Counted from the stretch's first letter, positions 27,508 through 40,083 are shown. The stretch is 64,000 nucleotides of DNA from Tillus elongatus (GCA_964006375.1 OZ023265.1:165132118-165196117); one strand, 5' to 3'. Notes: a model not told the origin generated them from the sequence alone. Translations and numbers: made by a program.

Positions 27508-27610
27508 TGAAACTGACCCCGGATAATTAGCGCCAATTTAAAGAAATGTTTTCAAAATGCATAAGTTGGGGTCTTCTCTTTAGTGAATTTTTTAAAGAAA
27601 ATTCACTAAA
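26668..27610 (-). repeat. Family-R copy
   Basis: Module 26669-26970, then GGGCCATCCTGTGATTG, AACGGATACACAGAGC, GAGTTATCGGTGTGAAAC, (TA)n 27420-27505, and the palindrome 27580-27610 (AGTGAATTTTTTAAAGAAAA then TTCACTAA). Confidence 0.8.
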
Positions 27611-28130
27611 AAGGTTAAGCTTCAATTGGTGAAATTTGACGTTACCTTAGACAATTATAACTTTGTATTATTTAATAACCTTAGTAGAAATTTATCAAGG
27701 TAGGCTACATAATTATACATCCTGGAAGTTATGTATCAGATTTGTATATTCCTGAATAATAGGCAGGAGTGGATTGCAAAATCGCCTGACTGGTCGTAGG
27801 AGGAGGTACGGACGGCTAAAGGAGAGTATCAAGTAACAGGCAGCAGATCGCCAGATCGGAATCCGTTATATACCTGTTAGGAATGATTAAATTGGTCCTT
27901 GTTAGTGAGGAGAACCTTATAAACCTCCCAGTTACAGAGAACGGGCTCTCCAGGAGTCTCCAGCTCCTGTCCAGTACATACAGTAGACGGGTTCAGCTCT
28001 AGGCACAATAACACCACTCTGATATTACGCTACCCTTATTCTACCAGCTGTTGATGTTAGTTACCTTACCCAAGCAGTCCACTCATCTCTTTATTGCTAG
28101 TCATTACAATTTAGTAAATAGTATACAGGG
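27611..28130. other. Low-copy non-coding sequence
   Basis: About 520 bp, more GC-balanced at 27765-28060. No gene recognised. Confidence 0.35.
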
Positions 28131-28385
28131 CGTTTGATTTTTTGATTAATATTGTAATTTCTGTTTGTACCAGAAATATGTCGGTACACATCTCCGGAAA
28201 TGATAAAGCTATAGCAATAAAATTTGGTACGCTGGTTTCTGCTATAAATACTATCCGATGTACCAAAATTCAGTTCTCTAAGTTAAAAGACAAAAAAGTT
28301 ATAGGTAAGCCTTTGATAAGAAAAGTTAAAACGTCAACATTTATAATTATGGTAGTCGTACTAATGTGAGTGAAAAATACGACAC
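28131..28385 (+). repeat. Family-R interior fragment
   Basis: It carries CATCTCCGGAAATGATAAAG, AAATTTGGTACGCTGG, AAGACAAAAAAGTTATAGG and AAAACGTCAACA in the same order as the R interior. The 75-codon frame across it is incidental. Confidence 0.65.
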
Positions 28386-28566
28386 GAAATTACTAAGAAG
28401 CTCCTAGATCTGTGTCTAAGTCGCTATTTCCTTCATTTTGTTAGCAAAATGAGCAAATGAGCAAAAAATCCATTGTCAATAAAAATTGTTTGGTATAAAT
28501 AATAAAGACGTTAGAAAATTAACACACTAGCGTATATACCTACTAGCGAGTTTTTGATATCTGTCA

Positions 28567-28652
28567 TGTCGACGGTAGTCGAGTCGTCTAAGCGTTGTGC
28601 ATCAGATAATCGAGTGATCTAATAAGACGAGTTCTAATCCTAGTTAGTGACA
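28567..28652 (+). repeat. tRNA-like (Leu/Ser type) SINE head or decayed tRNA
   Basis: GTAGTCGAGTCGTCTAAGCG resembles the D-arm/A box of Leu or Ser tRNAs. GAGTTCTAATCC, 45 nt on, resembles a B box. The acceptor stem does not pair, so it is not a working tRNA. Confidence 0.45.
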
Positions 28653-28919
28653 TCACTTTTTATTAATTTTTTTTAGTCTTTCATATCATTCTACCGTCAT
28701 CTGATCAGATTGTTGGTATTTCGATTAATTTTTTAGCGAGTTTTTGAATAAAAGATATTTTAGTAAAGAGGAGATAAAAACTTTTAAGACTTAATTGAAT
28801 AGCATATCTGGTTGTTTGTTCTTCCCTTACTTAGTGAAATCGTTCCATATTTAATACAGTCGTAAACTTTTCCGGTGGCTTCACAAGTGCTTGTTTTTTT
28901 TTGTGGAATCGATTTCAAT

Positions 28920-29230
<311 letters not shown>

Positions 29231-29243
29231 AAAAAATTTCAAA

Positions 29244-29635
29244 AAAAAAGAAGTTGTCCAAACTCGATGAAAATTTAACATAATATAGAGTACCTCTATT
29301 CAGTGAAAACAAAACAAAATCTGCCAAACTTTTTACTAAATGGCACTTTTGTAAAAAAAAATCTATAAAATTTTGTTCAACCAAATATCCATAATTAAGA
29401 AAATAAATTTAAGAAATCAAAGTAAGATTTATTGCGTTGTTATCCTAGTCCAAATTGACAAAAAAAAAGGAAGTTGTCCAGACTCGATGAAAATTTAACA
29501 TAATATAGAGTAACTCTACAGTAAAAATGAAACAAAATGTAACCCAATATCTGGCACACTTTAAGAAATAAGACTTTTGTTAAAAAAAAATCCAAAAATT
29601 TTGTTGGAATTATTTTTTTTATAGAAATATCGAAG
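29244..29635 (+). repeat. Two direct copies of a ~220-bp unit
   Basis: AAAGAAGTTGTCCAAACTCG at about 29248 and AAGGAAGTTGTCCAGACTCG at about 29468 start two related units. Both continue ATGAAAATTTAACATAATAT and AGAGTA.CTCTA. No coding capacity. Confidence 0.6.
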
Positions 29636-29638
29636 TAA

Positions 29639-29639
<1 letters not shown>

Positions 29640-29724
<85 letters not shown>
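29640..29724. repeat. (TA)n, left of MITE A
   Basis: Pure TA array. It is the first of three arrays separated by two inserted elements. Confidence 0.9.
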
Positions 29725-29727
<3 letters not shown>

Positions 29728-30435
29728 GTTGTAACATTTTGGCCGGGAAAAAATTTAATAGCTCATTTTTGACTCAAAATAAGATTTTTTCTCTACATGA
29801 ACATGTGTCCTATCTGTTTTAATTTCCACGATACAGGTTGTTGGTTTTCAAATAAAAAATAATTTTTATTACATAACTTATAAAGGAATAATTTTTTTTT
29901 ACAAAATTACCTGAGTTGTCTGAGTAGCCAAGGCTACATACACACATAGAAAATCAATGGCCTAGTTGCATCAGTGACGTAGATATAGGGTTTGCAGTTA
30001 TCCTTTTGAAAATAAAAAATGATACGTCACTGCTTTTTTTAATTTTCGCTCTTATAAATCTACAATAATTTTTCAACAAAAAGGGTTTCTTGTATTTTTT
30101 CCATACGTTGCTTACTTTACGCACAAATTGCGATTCGTAAAAGCTAGTTCATTTTCTCAATTTAAAAAAATCCTTTATTTGTTTTGCCCAGTAAATAATA
30201 AGACAGCAAGTTAAAATTCTGTGTATGACTAATTTAATAAGAAATAACATAAATCATTTTGTTGAAAAAATTCATGCCTTTAAAAGTTATGCAATAAAAA
30301 TGATTTTTTATTTTAAATTTCAACATCCTGCATCTCGGAAATGAAGACCGGTGGGACACATGTTCATATGAAGAAAAAGATTTATTTTTAGCTCAAAAAT
30401 GTGCTTTTAATTTTTTTTCCCAGCCAAAATGTTAC

Positions 30436-30440
<5 letters not shown>
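29725..30440. mobile_element. MITE A, ~716 bp with ~165-bp inverted repeats
   Basis: The left end CAGGTTGTAACATTTTGGCC pairs with the right end GCCAAAATGTTACACCTT. Similarity extends about 165 bp inward, through GAACATGTGTCC and the AAATAAAAAAT block. It sits between two TA arrays, which fits a TA target. No transposase. Confidence 0.75.

Positions 30441-30529
<89 letters not shown>
30441..30529. repeat. (TA)n between MITE A and element B
   Basis: Pure TA array shared as boundary by both elements. Confidence 0.9.
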
Positions 30530-30532
<3 letters not shown>

Positions 30533-31340
30533 GGCTTTCATTAATTCCCGAACCCCACGTGACCGGATTCTGTCTCTCAGTGGAGTATGATCTTATGAGT
30601 TGGCAGTCAAAAAGTAACCAAAAAACCACTAGACTAGGGACCCTAAAGTTACTAAATCAATTGACAATTGACAGTTGAGTCTATTGGCGCTCAATTCCCT
30701 TCTGACGGTTATTTTGTACGTATATTGTGCATTTTCCAAGTTCGACCAGTGTTCACCTTCTTCAAATAATTTTCTATCTGTTGGACAATAAAAATAAACA
30801 GTTTTTATCAAAACTTAGCATTTTCATTGCGTTTTTACGTAAGTTAAAAGTGTAGGTATGTTAAGGTTATGTTGTTGACGATATTCGACATCGCATGGAA
30901 CGAAGCTCTACCAAATCTGTTCGTCGGTAATCTGCCCAAACAGGTACATATTTGTTACATGTTACACAATACACATTCCTAAAACCGTAAATTAGAAGTT
31001 TAAATAATCGGACTTCAATTTGTTTCTGTACATTAGAAAATTTTGATATCTATACAAAATAAAAGTAATATCTTATTATGTTTTTAATTTATTTTTTTAA
31101 CAATCAATAACAGTAAACCATACATGAACAGACTTGCTGTTAAAAATACTAAATAATAAATACATTTAAGACATTTACTGTTTCACCTTATTATAATTTT
31201 TATATTTTTTATAAAACCTCAAAGGAAATATGAGACGACACTAGCAACTTAGGGATTTCATTAATTAAGGTTGTTCAACCGTGTATGCCGGGTTGCCTAA
31301 CTTAAGCGGTCACGTGGGTTTAGGGAATTAATGAAAGCCC

Positions 31341-31342
<2 letters not shown>
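30530..31342. mobile_element. Element B, 813 bp with ~36-bp inverted repeats
   Basis: CAGGGCTTTCATTAATTCCC...CACGTGACCG at 30530-30565 is inverted at 31307-31342. The interior encodes nothing. TA lies at the left junction and (TA)n begins 3 bp after the right end. Probably a non-autonomous Tc1/mariner-type element. Confidence 0.75.

Positions 31343-31345
<3 letters not shown>

Positions 31346-31418
<73 letters not shown>
31346..31418. repeat. (TA)n, right of element B
   Basis: Third TA array of the series. Confidence 0.9.
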
Positions 31419-31422
<4 letters not shown>

Positions 31423-32110
31423 AAGCTTAACATGGCAAAGACCGTAGTCCAAACTGTGAACGCCCCTTGTTATAAAAACTGTTGTAGCACTTTTCTGACC
31501 TAGCACAGTCTGATTTGATTAGGGTAATCACTTGTGGACATCGATAAGTGATCGGGACCTCGACCCTCCTTCATCCGCCTCAAACAAATAGCCATCCCTT
31601 CAAGTGTACGTTATCAGTTAGTAGAACAGCAGTGGCGCGACAATTTCCTTAATAAAACCCCCCAAATCTGGTATCCCGATTCCCTGATCCTTATTTCACC
31701 CCGGCTCTCATAATAATAGAGTATAAGAGTCTCCTTTTTAATGGCAAGATGGCGAGATCCTTGCCGGCTCTGTGCTCTCCTCTGACTTATAATGATCCCG
31801 TGATTCATTAAGCAAGTCGGCTCATTAATATGAGCTCTGAGGGCGAACACGCCGTGCCCTCCCCCCACATACCCCTTCTCGGCCCCGCGAATCCTACAAC
31901 AATAAACTTGTAATCATTACAACAGGAATGAGATTTAATGATATCGAAGAATGATTAGAGGCGCAAAGGCGATCACACAAAAGGCCCCGGCTGGGGCAGG
32001 GGCTTCTCTCGTACCTGTGGGAAAGTCGAGGTAATTGTGTTGAGAAATTCGAGCTTAACAAGCGACACTTTACAGTCTCCAAGATATAATGATATGCCAC
32101 GTTTCGGTTG
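31419..32110. other. Low-copy, GC-balanced non-coding block
   Basis: About 690 bp of non-repetitive sequence with higher GC than its surroundings, especially 31530-32060. Frames on the minus strand (84 and 68 codons) show no motif. It could be a conserved host regulatory or UTR segment, but nothing in it proves that. Confidence 0.4.
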
Positions 32111-32408
32111 CACTAATTATTTGTTTCTGATATTTCTTTCTTGGAGTTTCCAACGATACCTTCGTGTCGAAAGAAAAGTGCCCATCTTTTGCGATATCAT
32201 ATTTTGATAATTAAAATAAAAGTTCGTATTCACGTAAATCTAAGATGGTAAAAATTATTTAATTCTGAATGTTCTGGTGAAAGCACTATTTACTTAAAGC
32301 ATACAAAGAGGCATATAAAATAATTAAAAATAAGCTAGTAAAATGAAGAACGTCTCAGAATTAAGTAATTGATTAACGTTGCCGGCTGCTGGTATTATAG
32401 ATAGTTAT

Positions 32409-33016
32409 ATACAGGGTTTTTACGATAACCGTGCATTAGAAGTTTATAAAGTTCCCTGATATCCTAAATTTTGAAATTTTGGCAGCGTTCACAATTTCTA
32501 ATTGTCTTTTATTCTAAAATATTTTCAATGTCACATTACTTCCGGTTAGACCGGAAGTAGTCATTAACTTTGCTAATTTAAATAGAATGCCCTATTTTGT
32601 ATTGCATATTCGAATTCTCCATAAAGTTTTGTGGAGATTTATATTAGGCTTTCCTATCCCTATCTTCAACTGTTCCAAAGATATTGTGATTTATCTGTAT
32701 TTCGGTGATTTTGCAACCTTATTTATAATAGTTTGTATTTCACATGTATGTAAAGATATAAGGCTCGAATTTAGAATTTCGTAACTTGTGGGTGTGAGCT
32801 TTCATATTATGTGCCTTAAGTTTACCTGTGTCATACAGAGTGTTCTCAATTTATTTACTAACTTAGACAAATTCAACGTGGCAAAAGTATTTTTTTCAAA
32901 TAGAACACCCTGTATATTATTAAAAATTCTAGTTCTAAATTTAATTCTACACCGGTTTGATATAAGTTTTTCTATACCTATCTTCAATATGTTGCTCGTT
33001 ATTAGCATTTTTAGGT
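32409..33016. mobile_element. TACAGGG-ended DNA-transposon remnants
   Basis: TACAGGGTTTTTACGATAAC at 32411, CATACAGAGTGTTCTC at 32833 and AGAACACCCTGTATATT at 32905 are the kind of ends used by Tc1/mariner-type elements. Between them lies ACTTCCGGTTAGACCGGAAG, a perfect short palindrome (32539-32558). The remnants may be the outer part of the transposase copy that follows. Confidence 0.45.
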
Positions 33017-33218
33017 AACAACCTCCTCTTCTAAAGAGTACACGTTAGACTACACAACAAATGCAGCTGTGATTGTCATTCAGATAACAAAAGTGATATG
33101 ATTTCATAAAAATATTTAATGTAATTATTTAATTTTTTTTTAAATATTAACAATAAGCAAAACACTGAACAAAGACAAATAAATAAAAAAGTTAATTCAA
33201 ATTTAAATGCTACGATCA

Positions 33219-34133
33219 CTATAAATGTTCTATGTGACCACCATCCTGGTCAAGGCACTGCAAAATTCTATGGTTCATCGCATTCGTAGTAGCTCTTTTG
33301 ATTTCATTTGGATCCAAATTTCTAAAAGCTCTAATTACACGATTTAAAAGATCCTCTCTACTTTGCACTGTTGTGTCATACACTTGACTTTTTATACGCC
33401 CCCTGAGATAAAAATCGGCAGGCGTTAAATCAGGAGAGCGGGGAGGCCATCTCCAAGGACCGTTTGGCCCAATCCATCTGACTTCAAATAATTGCGTTAA
33501 GTGGGCAGGCGCCCTGTCTAGCTGATACCAGCTGCTTTGCCTTATATGGTAGTGGTAGCCTTGCCAGAAAATTACGGACAGATCCCCTTCATAGTTCCAA
33601 ATACTTTTCACCGTTTAAATTTTCTTCGTAATTGGCCTTATTGTCCATAATAATGCAAAGCACATTAAAACTTAAAATTGGTAAAAAACGTCCTTCTCTA
33701 AATATATTAGGGTTTTCACTTGCCCAAAAATGACTATTTCTCCTATTCACAATTCCTTCCCTTCTAAATTTCGATTTCGATCTTGTTGAATATTCAAAAA
33801 CATCTGTTCGCAGAATTCCACCCTTCTTAAATAGTCACCAGGTCGAAGTCCTTGTAGTACTATTTCTGAATATGGGTGCATTTTATGAGATTTCAATATT
33901 CTATGCACAGATGAACATGATATTCCCAAAGCTCGACTAGCTGCAGGAATAGAGCTACGCGGGTAAACTTGAAAATAAGCCAAAACGTTTATCTCATTAT
34001 CTTCATTTTTAGTTACTGGCTTTGGATCATGTCGTGTAGTTTTGACACTTCCAGTTAATTTAAATCGTTCCTCTATCCTTGCGAATTGTCCTCTAGTCAT
34101 TGCCGATAGAGTGGGATACCTCTCGTTAAACAT
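33219..34133 (-). pseudogene. Second Tc1/mariner-superfamily transposase, degraded
   Basis: Read from 34133 down, the N-terminal part opens with MFNERYPTLSAMTRGQFARI (helix-turn-helix) and SSIPAASRALGISCSSVHRI (second helix-turn-helix) and runs to about 33750. The middle, with the first two catalytic positions, is in several frames with stops. The C-terminal part (33611-33219) keeps WPPRSPDLTPADFYLRGRIK, with the last catalytic D, and ends GGHIEHL. The architecture resembles the transposase at 981-2042 (same N-terminal type, same SPDLTP.DF block), but the sequence is clearly different. Inverted repeats were not identified. Confidence 0.82.
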
Positions 34134-35060
34134 CCTGCATGTTCTGCTTATAATCCGATTGCATTCCCCATGAATATAAAATAAATTTTAAATATCCATA
34201 TTAGAGTACTCTTCACTATTCTGCATTTTTTATTGGCTTATTATTTCTATAACGTGAGTAATACAAACACACTCAGATTAACTTTAAAATATAAATGACG
34301 CTTTAGAATTCATGTGTTGTCAAAATTCTGTTTTCTGACAGCCACAGCTGCCTTTATTGTGCACAATAAGCCAAAGGCTGCAGTTTTAGGGGGGCGGCAA
34401 AGATTCGAACGAGCCCTGAGGGAAAAATATATAACTTAAGTTTTAAAAGCTCACTTGTATCCGACGCCAGCTAAAACTCTTATAGCCCTCATCTGCGCAG
34501 CAAAGACCCCAGAAGCAGCCGGCGAATGCCGCCACATAATAAGGTGCCAACAAAGTAGGCTGTGTGACCTTACAGAATAAAGAGCTTAGTAAGAATGTAG
34601 CCTTGCAGCCAATTTGCATGACGCGTGCCACATGACAGTCCCAAGATTTCTACAGCGTTGCCCTACAAATGTGTGGTACCCATGGAACTGGGGTCTATTT
34701 CAAAGTTATTGTGTCCCCATGAGGACCTGGAGCTGGTGCTTGATGCTGTGCTCCCATAGACAACTGGGGCTACTGCTACAATGTAGTGCCCCTATAAAGA
34801 TGTTGTACTCTCATAACGAGCTGAGGCTGTTGCTACACCGTTACGTCTCAATGAATACACTTACTTTTCAGACGTAAGTGTTTTATTTCTGACTCCAAGA
34901 GCATTAAATAACACTGTTAGTAATTTAGAACCGTTATCGTCGTCTTCTTAATAACTTCTCCAACGCTCAGTTCAGTTTGAATTTGCTTATTTCTCACGAA
35001 TCAAGAGACATTTACTGAAATTCGTAAAATGTTATTTTGAAAAGTCTAGTTTTTCAGGTT
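34134..35060. other. Low-copy sequence with degenerate internal repeats
   Basis: 34379-34420 has TAGGGGGGCGGCAAAGATTC...GAGCCCTGAGG, related to 9050-9085 (possible hAT end). At 34660-34860, degenerate units around TGTG..CCCATAGACAACTGGGG and GCTACTGCTACA recur three to four times at about 50-60 bp. No gene called. Confidence 0.4.
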
Positions 35061-35061
35061 G

Positions 35062-36911
35062 CATTTCTGTTGCATTTACCGGTCACCTTCTCACAACAAC
35101 TTTGTCCAGCTCTTCGAATACCTTTCTGAAAAAAAAAACGACCATCTGATTTCTGAATGTCCTTCCTCTGAGGTCACTGTTCTTGGTGACTTCAATGTCC
35201 ATAATAAGCAATAGCTAGGATCTTCAAAAATCGATCTACAAGGGACAGCAGCGGAGGCCTTCGCAGTCAGCAATTCTTTAGCCAATAGAGTTCAGCAACC
35301 TACTTACTTTTCTCGCATTCCAACACACAGCTCAGATTCCTTGGATCTCCTTCTTGCTACAAAACCTGAATGCTATAAGACATCAGTCCCCCTTGGTCGC
35401 TCAGACCACGGCATGGTCACTGCTTCCTGCGCAATGCAACCCGAGGTCACACAGTCATCACACCCACGTATCGTTTGGCACTACAACTCCGCGAACTGGG
35501 ACGAAATGCGGGATTACTTTTCCTCATTTCCATGGGCGTCTGTCTGCTTCTCACATCCTGACCCCTCTGATAACAGTCCTCAATGTCGCGCATAAAATGA
35601 CGGATATCATTTTCAAAACTACAAAGGTACGAAAGATGCTCTCTTCTCTTAATACCAGGAAAGCCCCCGGCCTTGACGAGATCCCAGCAACTGTTCTCAA
35701 ATAATGCGCACCAGAACTTGCTCCTGTCGTGACTTGTCTGTTTCAGACATCTTACAATAGAGGCACATTCCCTAGTAACTGGAAAACTGCTCGAGTACTA
35801 CGCGAGCATATAAAAGTATATAAACACCGAATTACTAAAATTTCGTGAAAAACACAGTCTAATACACGACAGGCAGTGTGGACTCCGTCAGCGCAGATCA
35901 ACTGCCGACCTCCTTTCCTTTGTCACCCATTCTTGGAGCAAGTCTATGAAACTACACGGTGAATCCCAGATTGTCGCTCTAGACATATTCAAAGCATTAG
36001 ACCAGGTCTGGTACGCAGCGCTACTTAATAAACTTCGGCCTATGGCCTACCACCAAAACTGGACAGCAAATTTACTCTCAATCCGGAGGATTTCTGTTGT
36101 CGTGGAGGGCTATTCCTCTAAACTGTATCCAATTAATGCAGGAGTCCCTAAAGGTTCCGCTTTAGCCTCTACTTGTTTCTTCTTCACATCAGTGACCTTG
36201 TCTCTAGCACATCCAACCCAGTTCACAGTTACGCGGATGACAGCACCCTCCACTCAAATATACAATATTCTAAGCCTGTCTCTTTAGCCCAATTAGATGA
36301 GGATCGCAGACTCATGGAGGGTTCTGTCTCTGTGGATCTCCAAAAAATATAAGACTGGGTAAGTAGAAATCTTGTAAAATTCAAGTCCACTAAATTTCAG
36401 TCTTACTTTCTATCTCATAAGAGATACACCAGCCCTAGACCCATCACAATGAACAACCAAATTATTCAAAGTAATGGGTCCTTTTCACTTGTTGGCATTT
36501 CTGTGGATCGAAACGTCAATTGGCACCAACATGTCACATCAATTGCAGAAGCGGCTGCTAAGAAATTAGGTTTCCTCTTCCGGGCACGCAAATACTTTTC
36601 ACCAGCTAATCTTTATACCTTATATACTTCACAAATAAGGCCACACCTCGAATACTGCTCGCACATCTGGGGTGCCCCTGCCGCTTCTACATTCGCCGTT
36701 GGTGACCTATCTCTCTCTTTTATAGATATCTGCCCGGGCATTGCTCAGAGGAGCTTTCTGCCATAGTTCCTCCACCTGCTACCCCCAACAGATCTACCAG
36801 AGGAACAGGGCGAATGCACCCTTCTACTGTCCAGGTCACTAGACATAGAACATCTTGTTATGCCCGCCCTTTTGTCCCGAGGACTTCCAAGTTGTGGAAT
36901 TCCTTGCCGGC
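35062..36911 (+). pseudogene. LINE copy D: endonuclease plus reverse transcriptase, decayed
   Basis: Same LINE family as copies A-C, and the only copy with endonuclease. From about 35062 the frame carries VLGDFNVHNK, interrupted by a TAG at 35212-35214, and further on LDLLLATKPE and LGRSDHGMV. These are the D/N and SDH motifs of an apurinic-type endonuclease. Near 35580 the part linking EN to RT is deleted, joining to VAHKMTDIIFKTTKVRKM. The RT is broken by several frameshifts but keeps QIVALDIF, VPKGSALAST and NRSI-like text. The post-RT region is open at 36449-36766, then shifted by the same (TC)n slippage as copy B, with an internal gap near 36690. The 3' end is missing: it stops at TTCCTTGCCGGCA and runs into unrelated DNA. 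Confidence 0.85.
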
Positions 36912-37209
36912 AATTACGAGTCACCTGATCGATTGCTTTGTTAAATAAAATTCGCACGTTTTCGGCACGTTCTAAAGATAACATAAGTATACAGTTATTT
37001 CCGCCAAAGAAATCGATGTTAATTTAGCTGTCGTTGAACTTTCTCAAAACTATTACAGATGGACACTTTTTAGATAAAGTAGTAGGGACAGCGCAAAGAC
37101 CTTGTCCGGCGATAAAAATACAATACACTGTGCAACTTTCCTGCGACTAGTTTCCCATCTCAGTTCGATCTCTTTACCTAAGATCTGGTATGTAAGTTGA
37201 TGTTAATTT
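36912..37209. other. Non-coding spacer
   Basis: Nothing recognised. Confidence 0.3.
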
Positions 37210-37526
37210 TTACGCCAACCATAATTATCAATTCTGACGTTTTAATATTTTGTAATCAGAGGCTTACCTATAACTCTTTTGTCTTTTAACCTAGAGTTTG
37301 CGATTTGGTATAAAGGATACTCTTTATGACAGAAATCAGCGTACCAAATTTGGTTCTCCTCACTTTGTTATTTCCGGAGATATTAATGTTTTCCGAAAGA
37401 AAACATTTTCCGGCAAAACCTGATCCGATTTTCCTGGCTAACGAACTTACCTAAGCTACTTGCAAAAGCAAGGTACATACCAAATTTGATCAAAATCGGT
37501 CTATTATTTTTTGAGTTATCGGTATG

Positions 37527-37616
<90 letters not shown>

Positions 37617-37735
37617 CTAAACTGACCCTGGGTAGGGGGCCTAGTTCGCGCTCATTTGAAGAAATTATTTTAAAATTCAAAAGTAAGGATCTTCTCATTA
37701 GTGAATTAAAAAGAAAATTCATCAAAAAGAAATTT
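37210..37735 (-). repeat. Family-R copy
   Basis: AATTCTGACGTTTTAATATT, AATTTGGTTCTCCTCACTTT, GCTAACGAACTTACCTAAGC, GAGTTATCGGTATGATAC, (TA)n 37535-37612 and the palindrome side at 37700-37730. The inverted-repeat module is absent. Confidence 0.75.
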
Positions 37736-37764
37736 CTGGAAATCCTGGATAATTAATGAAATGC

Positions 37765-40083
37765 GGAAGGTGCAATGAAGAGGAAAAACATGGATGCAAG
37801 ATTGCGACCACAAGGTAGTGTCGCTTTTAGACTGAGATTATAAGCAGAATCAAGCAAACACATCTACCTTTAATCAATCCATTACAGTGGTATCCTATTA
37901 TTATAGTTTAAAGATAGTCATGTAAAATATGACAGGGTTGTAAAATATGAAGTAGCATCAGCAGGAAGAGCACGACGAAGGGGAGAGAGCTGCTGGAGAC
38001 ATAGATGCAAGGTTGCGACCACAAGGTAACGTCGCCTCTAGACTGTGATGATAAGAAGAATCAAGCAAACACATCTACCATTAATCAATCCATTACAGTG
38101 GTATCCTATTATTATAGTTTAAAGATAGTCATGTAAAATATGACAGGGTTGTAAAATCTGAAATAGCATCAGCAGGAAGAGCACAATGAAGATGGGACAG
38201 ATGCTGTAAATATAGATGCAAGGTTGCGACCACAAGGTAACGTCGCCCCTATACTGTAATGATAAGCAGAATCAAGCAAATACCTCTACCATTAATCAAT
38301 CCATTACAGTGGTATCCTATTATTATAGTTTAAAGATAGTCATGTAAAATATGACAGGGTTGTAAAAACTGAAACAGCATCAGCAGGAAGAGCACAATTA
38401 AGATGGGACAGATGCTGTAAATATAGATGCAAGGTTGCGACCACAAGGTAACGTCGCCCCTAGACTAAAATGATAAGCAGAATCAAGCAAACACATCTAC
38501 CATTAATCAATCCATTACAGTGGTATCCTATTATTATAGTTTAAAGATAGTCATGTAAAATATGGCAGGGTTGTAAAATCTGAAACAGCATCAGCAGGAA
38601 GAGCACAATTAAGATGGGACAGATGCTGTAAATATAGATGCAAGGTTGCGACCACAAGGTAACGTCGCCCCTAGACTAAAATGATAAGCAGAATCAAGCA
38701 AATACCTCTACCATTAATCAATCCATTACAGTGGTATCCTATTATTATAGTTTAAAGATAGTCATGTAAAATATGGCAGGGTTGTAAAATCTGAAACAGC
38801 ATCAGCAGGAAGAGCACAATTAAGGTGGGACAGATGCTGTAAATATAGATGCAAGGTTGCGACCACAAGGTAACGTCGCCCCTAGACTAAAATGATAAGC
38901 AGAATCAAGCAAACACATCTACCATTAATCAATCCATTACAGTGGTATCCTATTATTATAGTTTAAAGATAGTCATGTAAAATATGACAGAGTTGTAAAA
39001 TCTGAAATAGCATCAGCAGGAAGAGCACAATGAAGATGGGACAGATGCTGTAAATATAGATGCAAGGTTGCGACCACAAGGTAACGTCGCCCCTAGACTG
39101 TAATGATAAGCAGAATCAAGCAAATACCTCTACCATTAATCAATCCATTACAGTGGTATCCTATTATTATAGTTTAAAGATAGTCATGTAAAATATGACA
39201 GGGTTGTAAAATCTGAAGCAGCATCAGCAGGAATAGCACAACGAAGGGGAGAGAGCTGCTGGAGACATAGATGAAAGGTTGCGACCACAAGGTAACGTCG
39301 CCTCTAGACTGTGATGATAAGCAGAATCAAGCAAACACATCTACCATTAATCAATCCATTACAGTGGTATCCTATTATTATAGTTTAAAGATAGTCATGT
39401 AAAATATGGCAGGGTTGTAAAATCTGAAGCAGCATCAGCAGGAATAGCACAACGAAGGGGAGAGAGCTGCTGGAGACATAGATGAAAGGTTGCGACCACA
39501 AGGTAACGTCGCCTCTAGACTGTGATGATAAGCAGAATCAAGCAAACACATCTACCATTAATCAATCCATTACAGTGGTATCCTATTATTATAGTTTAAA
39601 GATAGTCATGTAAAATATGGCAGGGTTGTAAAATCTGAAGCAGCATCAGCAGGAATAGCACAACGAAGGGGAGAGAGCTGCTGGAGACATAGATGAAAGG
39701 TTGCGACCACAAGGTAACGTCGCCTCTAGACTGTGATGATAAGCAGAATCAAGCAAACACATCTACCATTAATCAATCCATTACAGTGGTATCCTATTAT
39801 TATAGTTTAAAGATAGTCATGTAAAATATGGCAGGGTTGTAAAATCTGAAGCAGCATCAGCAGGAATAGCACAACGAAGGGGAGAGAGCTGCTGGAGACA
39901 TAGATGAAAGGTTGCGACCACAAGGTAACGTCGCCTCTAGACTGTGATGATAAGCAGAATCAAGCAAACACATCTACCATTAATCAATCCATTACAGTGG
40001 TATCCTATTATTATAGTTTAAAGATAGTCATGTAAAATATGACACGGTTGTAAAATCTGAAGCAGCATCAGCAGGAAGGGCAC
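37765..40083 (+). repeat. Satellite array, 211-bp unit, ~11 copies
   Basis: The phrase TTGCGACCACAAGG recurs at 37802, 38013, 38224, 38435, 38646, 38857, 39068, 39279, 39490, 39701 and 39912, always exactly 211 bp apart. Each unit has the invariant block CATTACAGTGGTATCCTATT...AAAGATAGTCATGTAAAATA. Two subtypes occur. The first has GGGGAGAGAGCTGCTGGAGA and CCTCTAGACTGTGATGAT; the second has GATGGGACAGATGCTG and CCCCTAGACTAAAATGAT. The order is one unit of the first type, then about five of the second, then the last units of the first type again, these nearly identical to each other. There is no open frame through the units and no indel between them. Confidence 0.95.

Noticed and set aside
28567..28652. 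Functional tRNA-Leu/Ser gene
   Set aside because: A and B box-like parts are present, but the acceptor stem does not pair and the B box is altered.
34614..34877. 87-codon frame with Trp/Leu/Cys-rich repeats
   Set aside because: It follows a degenerate nucleotide repeat and has no recognisable domain.
37765..40083. CRISPR-like regular spacing of a repeat
   Set aside because: The whole 211-bp unit repeats, with no unique spacers, in a eukaryotic setting; it is a satellite.
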